DNA of 64,000 nt, from positions 1-64,000 of the forward strand of contig JAMOVA010000011.1 of assembly GCA_027061785.1 (NCBI GenBank). Direction: 5' to 3'. Positions 24,672 through 33,012 of the stretch are shown piece by piece; the stretch's first letter is position 1; each line of letters starts with the position of its first letter. A program made the translations under genes and the position numbers. This DNA comes from Thermoproteota archaeon (GTDB taxonomy: Archaea > Korarchaeota > Korarchaeia > Korarchaeales > Korarchaeaceae). The notes under the pieces were generated by a model. The model was not told the DNA's origin. It searched no databases and saw only the letters and a program-made list of their open reading frames with translations.

Positions 24672-25970
24672 ATGAAAAAGGTAATGCTCATCATCTTAGA
24701 TGGCTTGGGGGACAGGCCCCATCCTTCATTGAAGTATCTGACGCCCCTTCAGGCTGCGGAAATACCGAACATGGATCTTATGGCATCTAAGGGCCTCTTG
24801 GGTATGCAGTACCCGATAGCCCCGGGGGTCCCCCCGGGGAGTGACACTGGGCACCTCTCCCTGTTCGGATACAACCTAGACGAGGAGTACCCGGGAAGAG
24901 GGATATTCGAAGCCCTAGGAGAGGGCATAACACTGAGAGACGGTGTCGCTTTCAGGGCCAACTTCGCTACGGTCTCAGAGAGGAATGGAGAGCTGATAGT
25001 GGAAGATAGGAGGGCTGGAAGGATATCTGGAGAAGATGCTGAGGTCTTAGCCTCCGAGATATCCAGAATGAGTCTCTTAAGAGGTGAGGTGGAGGCCGAG
25101 TTCGTGCATACCCTGGAGCATAGAGGCTTCCTCATCCTGAGGGGGGACGGCCTTAGTAGTCAAGTAACCGATGTGGATCCGCACGAGGTGGGATACCCTG
25201 TTCTAGAACCCCTACCCATTGAAGAGGAAGCAATGAAAACAGCCAGAGCCCTGAAGGAATTCCTCATAAGATCTCACGAGATCCTTAAGGGACATGAAGT
25301 CAACAGGAGGAGGGTTAAGGAGGGCAAACCACCGGCAAACTTCATATTGCCAAGAGGAGCCTCGAAGCCAGTTAATCTGGAGAGATTCGGTGACAGATGG
25401 GGGTTTAAACCTGCAGCAGTTGCTGCTGGTCCCATGTACAAGGGAATAGCTAGGGCATTGGGTTTCGAGGTGCATCATCCAGAGGGAGCCACGGGACTTC
25501 CCGACTCCGATTTCCGTGGAAAGATCAGGGAAGCGCTGGATCTCTTGGGAGAGTTCGACTTCGTGTACGTGCACATGAAGGGCACAGATGTGGCATCTCA
25601 CAAGAAAGACCCCAAGTTAAAGGTCGAGGTCTTGGAAAGGATAGACGAGGCCTTAGAGCAGATCACGGACCCCCCTGAAGATCTACTGGTGGTGATCACG
25701 GGAGACCACGCCACTCCCTGCCTGCTGGGCAAGCACAGCGGAGATCCTGTTCCAATCCTCTTCTTCGGAAAGGGTCTGCCTAGGGATGACGCTTCCAATT
25801 TCCACGAACTGGACGCATCACTAGGGGGGGCGGGATGGTTCCTCGGAGGAGACCTGATGAAGCTGATTCTGAACTACTCGGATAGATCTCTGGAGTACGG
25901 ACTGAGACCATTACCTAGGAGGAGATGGTACATACCAAGGAGGGAGGAGCTGACTCCCCTCAGGATCTAG
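24672..25970 (+). CDS. apgM: 2,3-bisphosphoglycerate-independent phosphoglycerate mutase, archaeal type
   Basis: The 432-aa glycolytic and gluconeogenic enzyme interconverts 3- and 2-phosphoglycerate. It has the metal site MLIILDGLGDRP at residues 5-16, the Ser-containing SDTGHLSLFGYN near residues 57-68, VHMKGTDVASHKKD and GDHATPC. The alkaline phosphatase-like fold is complete. ATG at 24672 lies 20-29 bp after the TATA-like TATTAAATAA at 24643-24652. Its 3' end overlaps the convergent ttuA gene by 4 bp. Confidence 0.95.
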   Translation: MKKVMLIILDGLGDRPHPSLKYLTPLQAAEIPNMDLMASKGLLGMQYPIAPGVPPGSDTGHLSLFGYNLDEEYPGRGIFEALGEGITLRDGVAFRANFATVSERNGELIVEDRRAGRISGEDAEVLASEISRMSLLRGEVEAEFVHTLEHRGFLILRGDGLSSQVTDVDPHEVGYPVLEPLPIEEEAMKTARALKEFLIRSHEILKGHEVNRRRVKEGKPPANFILPRGASKPVNLERFGDRWGFKPAAVAAGPMYKGIARALGFEVHHPEGATGLPDSDFRGKIREALDLLGEFDFVYVHMKGTDVASHKKDPKLKVEVLERIDEALEQITDPPEDLLVVITGDHATPCLLGKHSGDPVPILFFGKGLPRDDASNFHELDASLGGAGWFLGGDLMKLILNYSDRSLEYGLRPLPRRRWYIPRREELTPLRI

Positions 25971-26950
25971 TCCCACAGATCTCTATCCCTTCTCACCTTT
26001 TCCAGATTGAGCGGTCGAACTAGGTCCCGGTGGAGGAAGGTAGACAACTCCTTCTTGAACTGGCAGGCCTTACACACCTCCGTAGTGGTTGGTTCACCGC
26101 ACACACGGCATCTCCTGAGCTGCACATCTGTCGATAACCCATGGGAGATCAGAGAGAAGGTCTGAAGTGCCCTGACCTTGGTACCGGGGATGTGATCCTC
26201 CAAGTCATCTATCTCCCTCCTCACACCTATCCTCATCCCTTGGGTGAAGGGACACTTCCCTAGATGGGCGGGAATCTTTTTGGCCACAACCAGAGTAGCG
26301 ATTTCCCTCTCATAGACCATCTTCAGCGGTCTGACTCTAGGTACAAGCCCCTCCTCTATCTTCCTCTCATGCCTGAGGGTCTTCACTAGGGCGTTGATGT
26401 CCCCCCTAGACAGGTTCATCGCTGCCGTCTGGACCAGATCATCGAGGTTGTGTCCCGTCACAACGACAGTCGCCCCTATTTCCCTGGCAATCGCGTTCAA
26501 AGCCTGTCTCCTGAGAACTCCACAGTAGGTGCATGGACTCCTCTTCCAGTTGGCGGGAAGTCTGAAATCCAGTTCCTCTATGGATAGGCCATGAATATCC
26601 TCCATCGTATATGTCCTGTGTCTCACCCCGAGCTCGCTAGCTAATCTCTCAGCGAGCTTAACAGAGGCCTTCCTGTAGAAGGTCCCCTCATCCACTGTAA
26701 CAGAGAGTAAGCTGAGCTTCATGTCTGGATGAGCGTCAGCGAACTCCTTTGTGAGGAGGAGGGCCAGGGAGCTGTCCTTTCCCCCCGAGTGGGCAATCAT
26801 CACTCTGTCCCCGGCGATTAACTCCTCCCTCAAGACCTGCCAAGCCCTTCTCCTCACAGATCTCATGAGACAGTCGGCGCATACCGATATCCCTATATTA
26901 TGATCTGTGTACACAGCCTCATTGAACCCGCAAATGTCGCACTTCCTCAA
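25967..26950 (-). CDS. ttuA: tRNA 2-thiolation enzyme, TtuA/Ncs6 (CTU1) family
   Basis: The 327-aa enzyme adenylates and thiolates a tRNA uridine. It has an N-terminal zinc site (Cys4, 7, 24, 27), the PP-loop SGGKDS at 55-60, CTYC near 139-142 (with a downstream Cys, the [4Fe-4S] ligands), TGHNLDD near 160 and a C-terminal zinc site CRVC...CKAC. In the usual system sulfur comes from a thiocarboxylated beta-grasp carrier; a beta-grasp gene overlaps its start by 4 bp. TTG is the start, with GAGGATCG just before it. Position 34 or 54 of tRNA cannot be told by sequence. Confidence 0.92.
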   Translation of the reverse strand: MRKCDICGFNEAVYTDHNIGISVCADCLMRSVRRRAWQVLREELIAGDRVMIAHSGGKDSSLALLLTKEFADAHPDMKLSLLSVTVDEGTFYRKASVKLAERLASELGVRHRTYTMEDIHGLSIEELDFRLPANWKRSPCTYCGVLRRQALNAIAREIGATVVVTGHNLDDLVQTAAMNLSRGDINALVKTLRHERKIEEGLVPRVRPLKMVYEREIATLVVAKKIPAHLGKCPFTQGMRIGVRREIDDLEDHIPGTKVRALQTFSLISHGLSTDVQLRRCRVCGEPTTTEVCKACQFKKELSTFLHRDLVRPLNLEKVRRDRDLWD

Positions 26951-27177
26951 CGATCCTCCCCCGAACTCTCCCTAGGGCTCTCATGGTAGGTTATCCTCAA
27001 CCACGTAACCACATCCCCCTCGTCTAAGTAAGAATCATCGGCTTTCGGCTCTCCGTTCACCAAGAGGAGAGTGCTCCACCTACTCATACCGAGCATCTCG
27101 TAAAGATCGCCTACCATCGTATTCCAAGGCAGTTCCACTTCTCTACCGGCCAGGAACACTTTAATGGTCCCCTTCAT
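26947..27177 (-). CDS. Beta-grasp sulfur-carrier-like protein without terminal Gly-Gly
   Basis: The 76-aa protein has the ThiS/MoaD-type beta-grasp pattern: TIKVFLAGREVELP at residues 4-17, LLLVNGEPK near 37-45 and LDEGDVVTWLRITYHE near 51-66. Carriers of this fold end in a Gly-Gly that is made a thiocarboxylate; here the place of I-x-x-x-S-G-G is LRITYHE and a polar tail ESPRESSGEDR follows, with no Gly-Gly. It overlaps ttuA by 4 bp, so it should act with it, either as a non-canonical donor, a structural partner, or with tail processing. Confidence 0.75.
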   Translation of the reverse strand: MKGTIKVFLAGREVELPWNTMVGDLYEMLGMSRWSTLLLVNGEPKADDSYLDEGDVVTWLRITYHESPRESSGEDR

Positions 27178-27195
27178 ATATCCCCGGTGTCAATG

Positions 27196-27888
27196 ATGTT
27201 CCTCTCTAAAAAGGCGAGCCTGGAAGGTGTATCCTTGGAGGGAGATGTGACCGTCATTGGTCCCTCCTCCATCGGCCCAGGTACGGTTTTGGGGATGTAT
27301 TCCGTTGTCGGGTATCCCACTTACCGCAAGATCAGGTCCTTAAGTGAGAAGGACTTGACATCCTACGATGATGTGAGCGAAGGAGCCGTTATTGGAGAGA
27401 ACTGCTTTCTGAGAAGTCACTCCGTCGTATACGAGAGAGTAAGGATAGGGAATAGAGTTCAGACGGGGCATGCCGTCCTCATAAGGGAAGACACGGTCAT
27501 AGGGGACGGGACCGTCGTGGGAACCCATGCAGTTATAGATGGGAGGGTGACTATCGGGGAGGATGTCAGCATACAGAGCGGCACCTACATACCGCCGGAG
27601 AGCAGAATAGGGGATCGCGTATTCCTAGCCCCTTTCGTCGTTATAACAAACGATAAGTATCCGGCGAGCAAGAGGCTCCTCGGGGTAACAGTAGAGGATG
27701 ATGCCGTTATTGGAGCCAATGCGGTGCTGATATCTGGGGTCAGGATAGGTGAGGGAGCTGTTGTGGCTTCAGGAGCCGTCGTCACGAGGGATGTTCCCCC
27801 TAGGAAGGTCGTTATCGGAGTTCCAGCAAGAGTAGTCATGAACAGGGAGGAGTATGAGAGGAAGAAAAGGGAGTATGAAGAGGGTTAG
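27196..27888 (+). CDS. Left-handed beta-helix acyltransferase (hexapeptide repeat)
   Basis: The 230-aa protein is made of hexapeptide repeats, such as GDVTVIGPSSIGPGTVLG, AVIGENCFLRSHSVVYERVR and GDGTVVGTHAVIDG, that form a left-handed beta helix. Such trimeric enzymes transfer acetyl or other acyl groups to sugars of surface polymers. Catalytic His near HAVL and HAVIDG is plausible. ATG at 27196 has GGTG six nucleotides upstream; two further upstream Met or GTG codons are possible. The 3' end overlaps radA by 4 bp. The acceptor is unknown. Confidence 0.85.
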   Translation: MFLSKKASLEGVSLEGDVTVIGPSSIGPGTVLGMYSVVGYPTYRKIRSLSEKDLTSYDDVSEGAVIGENCFLRSHSVVYERVRIGNRVQTGHAVLIREDTVIGDGTVVGTHAVIDGRVTIGEDVSIQSGTYIPPESRIGDRVFLAPFVVITNDKYPASKRLLGVTVEDDAVIGANAVLISGVRIGEGAVVASGAVVTRDVPPRKVVIGVPARVVMNREEYERKKREYEEG

Positions 27889-28898
27889 ACGTCCTCTATG
27901 CCTCCCTCAGTTATGACGACCTCAACCGTTCCTTCCGGCAGGTAGGGGCTCTTGACTAGCTTGACCACCCTGCGGTCCTTCTTTCCTCTCTTTATGTAGA
28001 GCCTAGCCGTGACGCCGTGGCCCAATACGTGACCACCTGCTGGCCTGTTAGGATCTCCGAAGAAGGCGCTGGGATCAGCCACCACCTGATTTGTGACTAT
28101 GACCGCCAGATTGTATCCCAGAGCCAGCTTGAGCAGCTTGTGAAGGTACTTGTTGAGCTTCTGCTGCCTCTCGGCGAGGGTCTCCCTGCCCACGTATTCC
28201 CCTCTGAAGTGGCTTATCAGGGAGTCCACGATTATCAACCCTATGTTCTTCTCCTTTATGTAAGGTTCCGCCCTTTCCGTCACTATCATCTGGTGATCGC
28301 TCGTGAACGCCCTCGCGTACAGTATGTTCTTCAAGGCCTTTTCTGGATCTAAGCCGAACCTCTCGGCGATCTGTATTATCCTCTCCGGCCTGAAGGTCCC
28401 CTCCGTATCGATGAAGAGGGCCGCTCTTCCCAGACCACCCTTGTCCTCCGGAAGTTGGACTGTGACTGCCATCTGATGGGCGAACTGCGTCTTTCCCGAC
28501 CCGTAGGGACCGTATATCTCCGTGATCGACTGGGTCTCCACGCCCCCTCCCAGTAGTTCATCCAGCGCCTTGGAACCGGTTGTTATCCTCTGAACCATCT
28601 TCCTCTGCTGATAGTAATCGTAAGCGGACATGACATCGATATTCAACTTCGATCTCGCGGCCTGTATTATCTTCTGAGCCACACCTTCGCCTATTCCCGC
28701 GTACACGGCCAGCTCAGCCGGGGTGGACATGGCTATGGACTCTAACGTGGTGTAGCCCGCCTCCATGAGCCTCTTAGCAGTGGCAGGACCGACCCCCTCT
28801 AGGTCAGTTAGATCGAACTCCTCTCCTGCACTCACCTCTTCATAGTAAGTTTCATCAACCTCCTCAGGCGATTCCTCTTGAGGTTCCTCCTTAACCAC
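27885..28898 (-). CDS. radA: DNA recombinase RadA
   Basis: The 337-aa archaeal Rad51/RecA homologue forms filaments on single-stranded DNA for strand exchange. A helix-hairpin-helix domain covers about residues 28-85 (LTDLEGVGPATAKRLMEAG), Walker A GPYGSGKT is at 130-137, Walker B LIIVDSL near 219-225, and the L2 region VTNQVVADP near 273-281. An acidic 28-residue N terminus precedes the domain. GTG is the start. No intein is present. Confidence 0.96.
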   Translation of the reverse strand: MVKEEPQEESPEEVDETYYEEVSAGEEFDLTDLEGVGPATAKRLMEAGYTTLESIAMSTPAELAVYAGIGEGVAQKIIQAARSKLNIDVMSAYDYYQQRKMVQRITTGSKALDELLGGGVETQSITEIYGPYGSGKTQFAHQMAVTVQLPEDKGGLGRAALFIDTEGTFRPERIIQIAERFGLDPEKALKNILYARAFTSDHQMIVTERAEPYIKEKNIGLIIVDSLISHFRGEYVGRETLAERQQKLNKYLHKLLKLALGYNLAVIVTNQVVADPSAFFGDPNRPAGGHVLGHGVTARLYIKRGKKDRRVVKLVKSPYLPEGTVEVVITEGGIEDV

Positions 28899-28962
28899 CT
28901 TCTTCCTCGGTATCCCTAATCACCTTCCCCATAGTTGGGGGATGGGATGGGATATTTAACTA

Positions 28963-29445
28963 TCACATATCCGAGAAATCTTCACGAGCCGTTTCCGCAA
29001 CCAAATCATCCCCCAATGAAGGTTCGCTCTCCGAAGTCCCTACCTCCTCATTTTCGTCTCCCTCTTTCAATGGCTCCTCGGGAAGTAATTCGTTCTGAGC
29101 TTTGACAGGTTCCTCGGGCTTGAACGGGTCATTCCTGTATCTCAGCAGATATGAACCAACGGCGATAGAGAATATGAAGGTAAGCATACCTTCCGAAGGG
29201 AGCGCCGGGATGAGAAACAAACCCAGAACCCCCAACACGATGTAAAACATCGATAACAGGAGTATGGCCCGTTCATCCCCCCTGAACACGAGTGCGGAGA
29301 CCAAGATCAGCGACACTGAGGTGATGATTCCCAACGAGGAGGGCAGGGGATCGCTTTCAAGGACCTGTATCGAAAGATAGGCGATCCCTAGTGACAGGAT
29401 CAGCGTAAGTAGAGCGGACACCGCCATTCCTGGACGCAATCTCAT
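28963..29445 (-). CDS. Small membrane protein with acidic cytoplasmic tail
   Basis: I do not recognise this 160-aa protein. It has four hydrophobic helices in the first 105 residues and then a very acidic, Pro- and Glu-rich tail of about 55 residues. ATG at 29445 is chosen because GGTG lies six nucleotides upstream. It directly follows prs on the same strand, and its start sits at the prs stop, so the two are likely co-expressed. No catalytic motif is seen. Confidence 0.65.
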   Translation of the reverse strand: MRLRPGMAVSALLTLILSLGIAYLSIQVLESDPLPSSLGIITSVSLILVSALVFRGDERAILLLSMFYIVLGVLGLFLIPALPSEGMLTFIFSIAVGSYLLRYRNDPFKPEEPVKAQNELLPEEPLKEGDENEEVGTSESEPSLGDDLVAETAREDFSDM

Positions 29446-29446
29446 C

Positions 29447-30343
29447 TCACACACCCTGAACGGCTTCGGCTATCGATCCCACCACGGACGCCTTGGAACC
29501 CGACCACTCTATCGTGTCCGTAGCTATGATGATGTCTGCTCCGGCCCCTAGTATTCTATCCACCGCCTTAGGCGCGAGGACCGGGTGTACAAAGGACGAT
29601 ACGACAATTCTAGCACCCATCCTCTTGGCCTCTTTCACGGCGTTCGCCATCGTCCCTCCAGTGGATACCATATCGTCAACAACTATCACATCCCTACCTG
29701 AGAGATCTATCTCCTTAACGTAGGTCTTTATCTCACCAGTAGCGACGTCCCTTTCCTTCTTGAATGCGTCGAACTCCTCGGTCCCATAGTAGTGAGCCAG
29801 CTCCCTAGCCCAGTGTATGCTCTCGGTATCCGGTCCCAAGATGAAAGGATCCCTCAGGGGTAGCTCCCTAATCTTGTCAGCGAGAGCTTCAAAGCCGCTC
29901 ACGTTCACAGCTTTCGCTCCCTCGAAAAGCTCGGAAAACCCTCCAATCCTGTGAAGATGCACCGTAACGCTGATTACAGCATCGGCCCCAGCCGCCTCAA
30001 GTAGCTCCCCCAAGTACTTAGAGCTCAAAGGCTCTCCCGGTCTGAATATAGCATCCTGCCGGGCGTAAGGGAAATACGGCATGACGAGGGTTATGGACTT
30101 AGCACCCATATGCTCCTTAAGATTCCTCAGCGTGAAGAGAACCTCCATTAAGTATCTGTTAGGGGATCCACTGCCCGCCTCCATTCTCATGGAGAGAACG
30201 ACATCTTCACCTCGAATGTCCCCTAATACCCTCGGACACACCTCTCCATCGGGGAATACCCTCCTATCCAAAGCCACTAATTTCACGCCGAGATTATCAG
30301 CGAGCCTAATGTTGAAATCGTCGTTGGGGCCCACCAGTAGCAT
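29447..30343 (-). CDS. prs: Ribose-phosphate pyrophosphokinase (PRPP synthetase)
   Basis: The 298-aa enzyme makes PRPP from ribose 5-phosphate and ATP. It has FPDGEV near 32-37, PYFPYARQDAIFRPGEPLS near 98-116 and the PRPP motif VIVVDDMVSTGGTM near 220-233. PRPP feeds the phosphoribosyltransferase at 7968 and nucleotide synthesis. The ATG at 30343 is a leaderless start 26 bp from the centre of the shared A/T box at 30364-30373. A longer upstream frame is excluded because it runs across the divergent tmk gene. Confidence 0.94.
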   Translation of the reverse strand: MLLVGPNDDFNIRLADNLGVKLVALDRRVFPDGEVCPRVLGDIRGEDVVLSMRMEAGSGSPNRYLMEVLFTLRNLKEHMGAKSITLVMPYFPYARQDAIFRPGEPLSSKYLGELLEAAGADAVISVTVHLHRIGGFSELFEGAKAVNVSGFEALADKIRELPLRDPFILGPDTESIHWARELAHYYGTEEFDAFKKERDVATGEIKTYVKEIDLSGRDVIVVDDMVSTGGTMANAVKEAKRMGARIVVSSFVHPVLAPKAVDRILGAGADIIIATDTIEWSGSKASVVGSIAEAVQGV

Positions 30344-30363
30344 ATGCTGAGGGCGCAATGCGA

Positions 30364-30373
30364 GATTAAAAAG
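30364..30373. promoter_or_regulatory. Shared bidirectional TATA-like element of prs and tmk
   Basis: GATTAAAAAG is centred at about 30369, 26 bp from the tmk ATG (30395) on the plus strand and 26 bp from the prs ATG (30343) on the minus strand. No other TATA-like box lies in this 51-bp gap. A single box probably serves both leaderless transcripts. Confidence 0.65.
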
Positions 30374-30394
30374 TAGTCGAAGTGAATCTGGAAG

Positions 30395-30979
30395 ATGCTC
30401 ATAGCCTTTGAGGGTATAGACGGGTCCGGTAAAACGACAATAAGTACTAGAATCAATGAAGAGCTGGAGAGAAGGGGCATAAGGTCTCACTGGACGACGG
30501 AGCCGACCGACGGTCCAATAGGTAGGATCATACGTGAAGTACTAGAGGGGAGGATGGAGGTCGATCACAGAACACTGGCCCTACTCTTCGCCGCTGATAG
30601 AATGCAGCACGTGATTCAATTGGAGGATCTTCTGGAGAAGGGCTACACGGTCATAAGCGATAGGTACCTCCTATCATCGCTAGCATATCAGGGATGCGAC
30701 CTCCCAATGGAGTGGGTTCGGGAGATAAATAAGTGGGCTTTACTGCCTGATTTAGTGATCTACTTGGACTTGGATCCCGAATTAGCCCTGGAACGCGTTA
30801 AAGAGAGGCAGTTATTCCACTCTCTGCACAAATTGAGGTTGATCAGGGCCAATTACCTCAGTCTGATAAGGGAGGAGGAGTGGTCCGGTAGGACCGTTGT
30901 AGTGGATGCAAGCAGGGGAGAGGAGGAGGTCTTCCAAACAGTTCTTAATATTATCTTGAAGAAGCTCAAGGTGGTTTGA
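30395..30979 (+). CDS. tmk: Thymidylate kinase
   Basis: The 194-aa P-loop enzyme phosphorylates dTMP to dTDP. It has GIDGSGKTT at residues 7-15, the dTMP-binding TEPTDGPIGR near 34-43, and DRYLLSSLAYQG near 87-98. The stop TGA overlaps the ATG of the next gene (TGATG), so translation is coupled. It is divergent from prs and shares its TATA-like element. Confidence 0.95.
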   Translation: MLIAFEGIDGSGKTTISTRINEELERRGIRSHWTTEPTDGPIGRIIREVLEGRMEVDHRTLALLFAADRMQHVIQLEDLLEKGYTVISDRYLLSSLAYQGCDLPMEWVREINKWALLPDLVIYLDLDPELALERVKERQLFHSLHKLRLIRANYLSLIREEEWSGRTVVVDASRGEEEVFQTVLNIILKKLKVV

Positions 30980-31902
30980 TGAGATTCTTGGCCATTGGAA
31001 ATGCGAACATCGACGTAACCACATTCATAGAGAGGATACCTGATCAGGATGAGGCCATAGACGCCCTAGCAGCCACGATGAGCGCGGGAGGATCGGCCTC
31101 CAACTTCGCTCTGGCCGCCGCTAGGCTAGGGGTTGAGGTATCCGTCATCGCCTCTCTGGGCGATGACTCCCTAGGAAAGATCTATCTGAGGACCATGGAG
31201 GAGGGAGGGGTGGATACATCTCACATCAAAATAACAGAGGGCAGGAGAACGGGACTCGTAGTCATAATCAACGTTTTAGGGGAGAGCAGAAGGATGATAG
31301 AGAGCCCAGGAGCGAATGAGGAACTTTCCCCAGTGGATATAGTGGAGAGAAGCGAGCTGATTCGATCGGTCGATGAAGTGCACATGGCCAGCGTCAGGGT
31401 ACCTATAGCCAGAGCGGTCTTGGAGGTGAGGAAAGGGGTATCATGGGATCCCGGGATTAGGATACTCTCTAAGAACAGGGATGAGTGCTGGAAGCTATTA
31501 AGTGGGGTGGGAAAGATATTTCTCAACGAGAAGGAGGCAGCAATTCTATCTGGGGAGAGAGATCCAGAGCTAGCTGCCCGAAAGATAGGAAGGGAAGGAC
31601 CAGAAGAGGTTCTCATAAAGATGGGCCCCAAGGGGTCGCTCGCTTGGGTTGAGGGAACTCTGTGCCACGTGAAAGCCGTCCCCGTAAATGTGGTCGATAC
31701 GACCGGAGCGGGGGACGTGTTCGCGGCTGCTTACCTAACCTCAAGGGCTAAAGGCTTCTCTCCAGCGAAATCCATAAGATTGGCCAACTCCGCAGCGGCA
31801 CTTACCATTTCAAGGCCCGGAACGACCTACGGACTGCCCGTATGGGACGAGATAGCGGCCATGGAATTCATCTCGTACGGTAAAGGTGATAATGAATGCT
31901 AA
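30979..31902 (+). CDS. PfkB-family carbohydrate or nucleoside kinase
   Basis: The 307-aa ribokinase-like enzyme has GGSASNFALAAARLG near residues 35-49 and the anion-hole motif DTTGAGDVFAAAYL near 236-249. It phosphorylates a sugar or nucleoside with ATP. The archaeal group includes nucleoside kinases, ADP-dependent sugar kinases and ribokinases; the substrate cannot be read. It is coupled to tmk and has GGTG five nucleotides before the ATG. Confidence 0.9.
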   Translation: MRFLAIGNANIDVTTFIERIPDQDEAIDALAATMSAGGSASNFALAAARLGVEVSVIASLGDDSLGKIYLRTMEEGGVDTSHIKITEGRRTGLVVIINVLGESRRMIESPGANEELSPVDIVERSELIRSVDEVHMASVRVPIARAVLEVRKGVSWDPGIRILSKNRDECWKLLSGVGKIFLNEKEAAILSGERDPELAARKIGREGPEEVLIKMGPKGSLAWVEGTLCHVKAVPVNVVDTTGAGDVFAAAYLTSRAKGFSPAKSIRLANSAAALTISRPGTTYGLPVWDEIAAMEFISYGKGDNEC

Positions 31903-31925
31903 CACAATAGAATTTCGTAAATCCT

Positions 31926-31935
31926 TTTTAAATAT
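31926..31935 (+). promoter_or_regulatory. TATA box of the UPF0104 gene
   Basis: TTTTTAAATA lies 19-28 bp before the ATG at 31954, fitting a leaderless or short-leader transcript. Confidence 0.6.
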
Positions 31936-31953
31936 CCTCGCGAGGAGGGCCCG

Positions 31954-32952
31954 ATGGAAGAGGCAGGAAGGACCCCGAAAATAGGCAAGAAGAGCCTGCT
32001 CCTGTTAGTGCTCGGCATAGCTCTCATGATACCTCTACTCGCCACTTTCGATCTAAGTGAAGCGGTGAGAAGCCTTCGTTCTATAGGAATAGTTCCCGTA
32101 GTCCTTTCCTTTCTCTCGATTCACGTGGGAGTCCTGTTCTATAACTTGGGATGGTACATTCTATTGGATAGGAGAGCCAGCTTCAAGGATGTCTTCCTCA
32201 TAGGATGGACGAGCCTGTTCATAAATCTGCTAATACCGGCCGGTTCGGCCACGGGAGAGGTAGCTAGAGCTTATCTGATCAACAAAAAATCGAAGATTCC
32301 TTTGGGGCACGCTGTGTCCACCATCGTAGCCCATAGGGTCGTCATGATAATACCTTTCATTGTCAGCATAGTCCTCGGTTTCTCCTACTTAGTGGGGTCG
32401 TCCGGCGTGGGACATAGCACTCTCACCACCATTTTCTTAGCAGTAGGCCTGCTGATAGTAGCCTTCTATCTCATATACAGAGTTAGCATGGACGAAAGCA
32501 GCATGCTCAAGCTGATATCCTTTGTTGAACGGAAGCTCCAAAGAGATCTTGGGAAGATAAAGGAAATGGTGAGTGAATATTCGAGAGCATTCAGGGAGCT
32601 CATGAGGAACAGGAGAGCGTTAGCCCTCTCCCTGCTCTGTGCGTTCCTCAACTGGTTCTTCGACATGCTACCGATTTTCATCTACTTCTACGCCCTTGGA
32701 TACTGGATAGATCCTCTTATGGGGATCCTGATATACTCGGTGTCCATCATCATGGTCCTCATTCCCATAGGGATCCCTGGGAACACTGGAGTGAGGGAGT
32801 GGGTTATGACAGGCCTCTTATCCGCCATGGGATTCAGCAAGGGTGACGCCCTCGCGATAACTTTGGTCTCCTCTACCATAACAGTATTCCTCAACGAGCT
32901 TGTATTCGGCTTTATAGCCTATCTCCTTGTTCTTAAGGGGATATCTGAGTAA
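31954..32952 (+). CDS. UPF0104/lysylphosphatidylglycerol synthase-like membrane protein
   Basis: The 332-aa protein has about eight membrane helices and the conserved INLLIPAGSATGEVARAYLI near residues 90-109 that marks the UPF0104 or LPG-synthase transmembrane family, seen as flippase-like domains. It has no soluble aminoacyl-transfer domain. It may flip lipids or lipid-linked sugars across the membrane. The function is inferred from the family. No partner gene lies nearby. Confidence 0.85.
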   Translation: MEEAGRTPKIGKKSLLLLVLGIALMIPLLATFDLSEAVRSLRSIGIVPVVLSFLSIHVGVLFYNLGWYILLDRRASFKDVFLIGWTSLFINLLIPAGSATGEVARAYLINKKSKIPLGHAVSTIVAHRVVMIIPFIVSIVLGFSYLVGSSGVGHSTLTTIFLAVGLLIVAFYLIYRVSMDESSMLKLISFVERKLQRDLGKIKEMVSEYSRAFRELMRNRRALALSLLCAFLNWFFDMLPIFIYFYALGYWIDPLMGILIYSVSIIMVLIPIGIPGNTGVREWVMTGLLSAMGFSKGDALAITLVSSTITVFLNELVFGFIAYLLVLKGISE

Positions 32953-32991
32953 AATCCCCTCATTTTGAAAGTTTTTCAGTAAGGCTCTCCT

Positions 32992-33010
32992 CACTGCACG
33001 GGTGGCAGTG
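32992..33010 (+). promoter_or_regulatory. Leader hairpin before the aminotransferase start
   Basis: CACTGC (32992-32997) pairs with GCAGTG (33005-33010), leaving the loop ACGGGTG. The GGTG ribosome-binding motif lies at the loop and first stem base and the ATG is two bases after the stem. The hairpin could show or hide the binding site. Confidence 0.45.
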
Positions 33011-33012
33011 TC

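Noticed and set aside
30344-30490. N-terminal extension of prs to 30490
   Set aside because: The extension overlaps tmk on the opposite strand and has no similarity to PRPP synthetase; the ATG at 30343 fits the TATA box.
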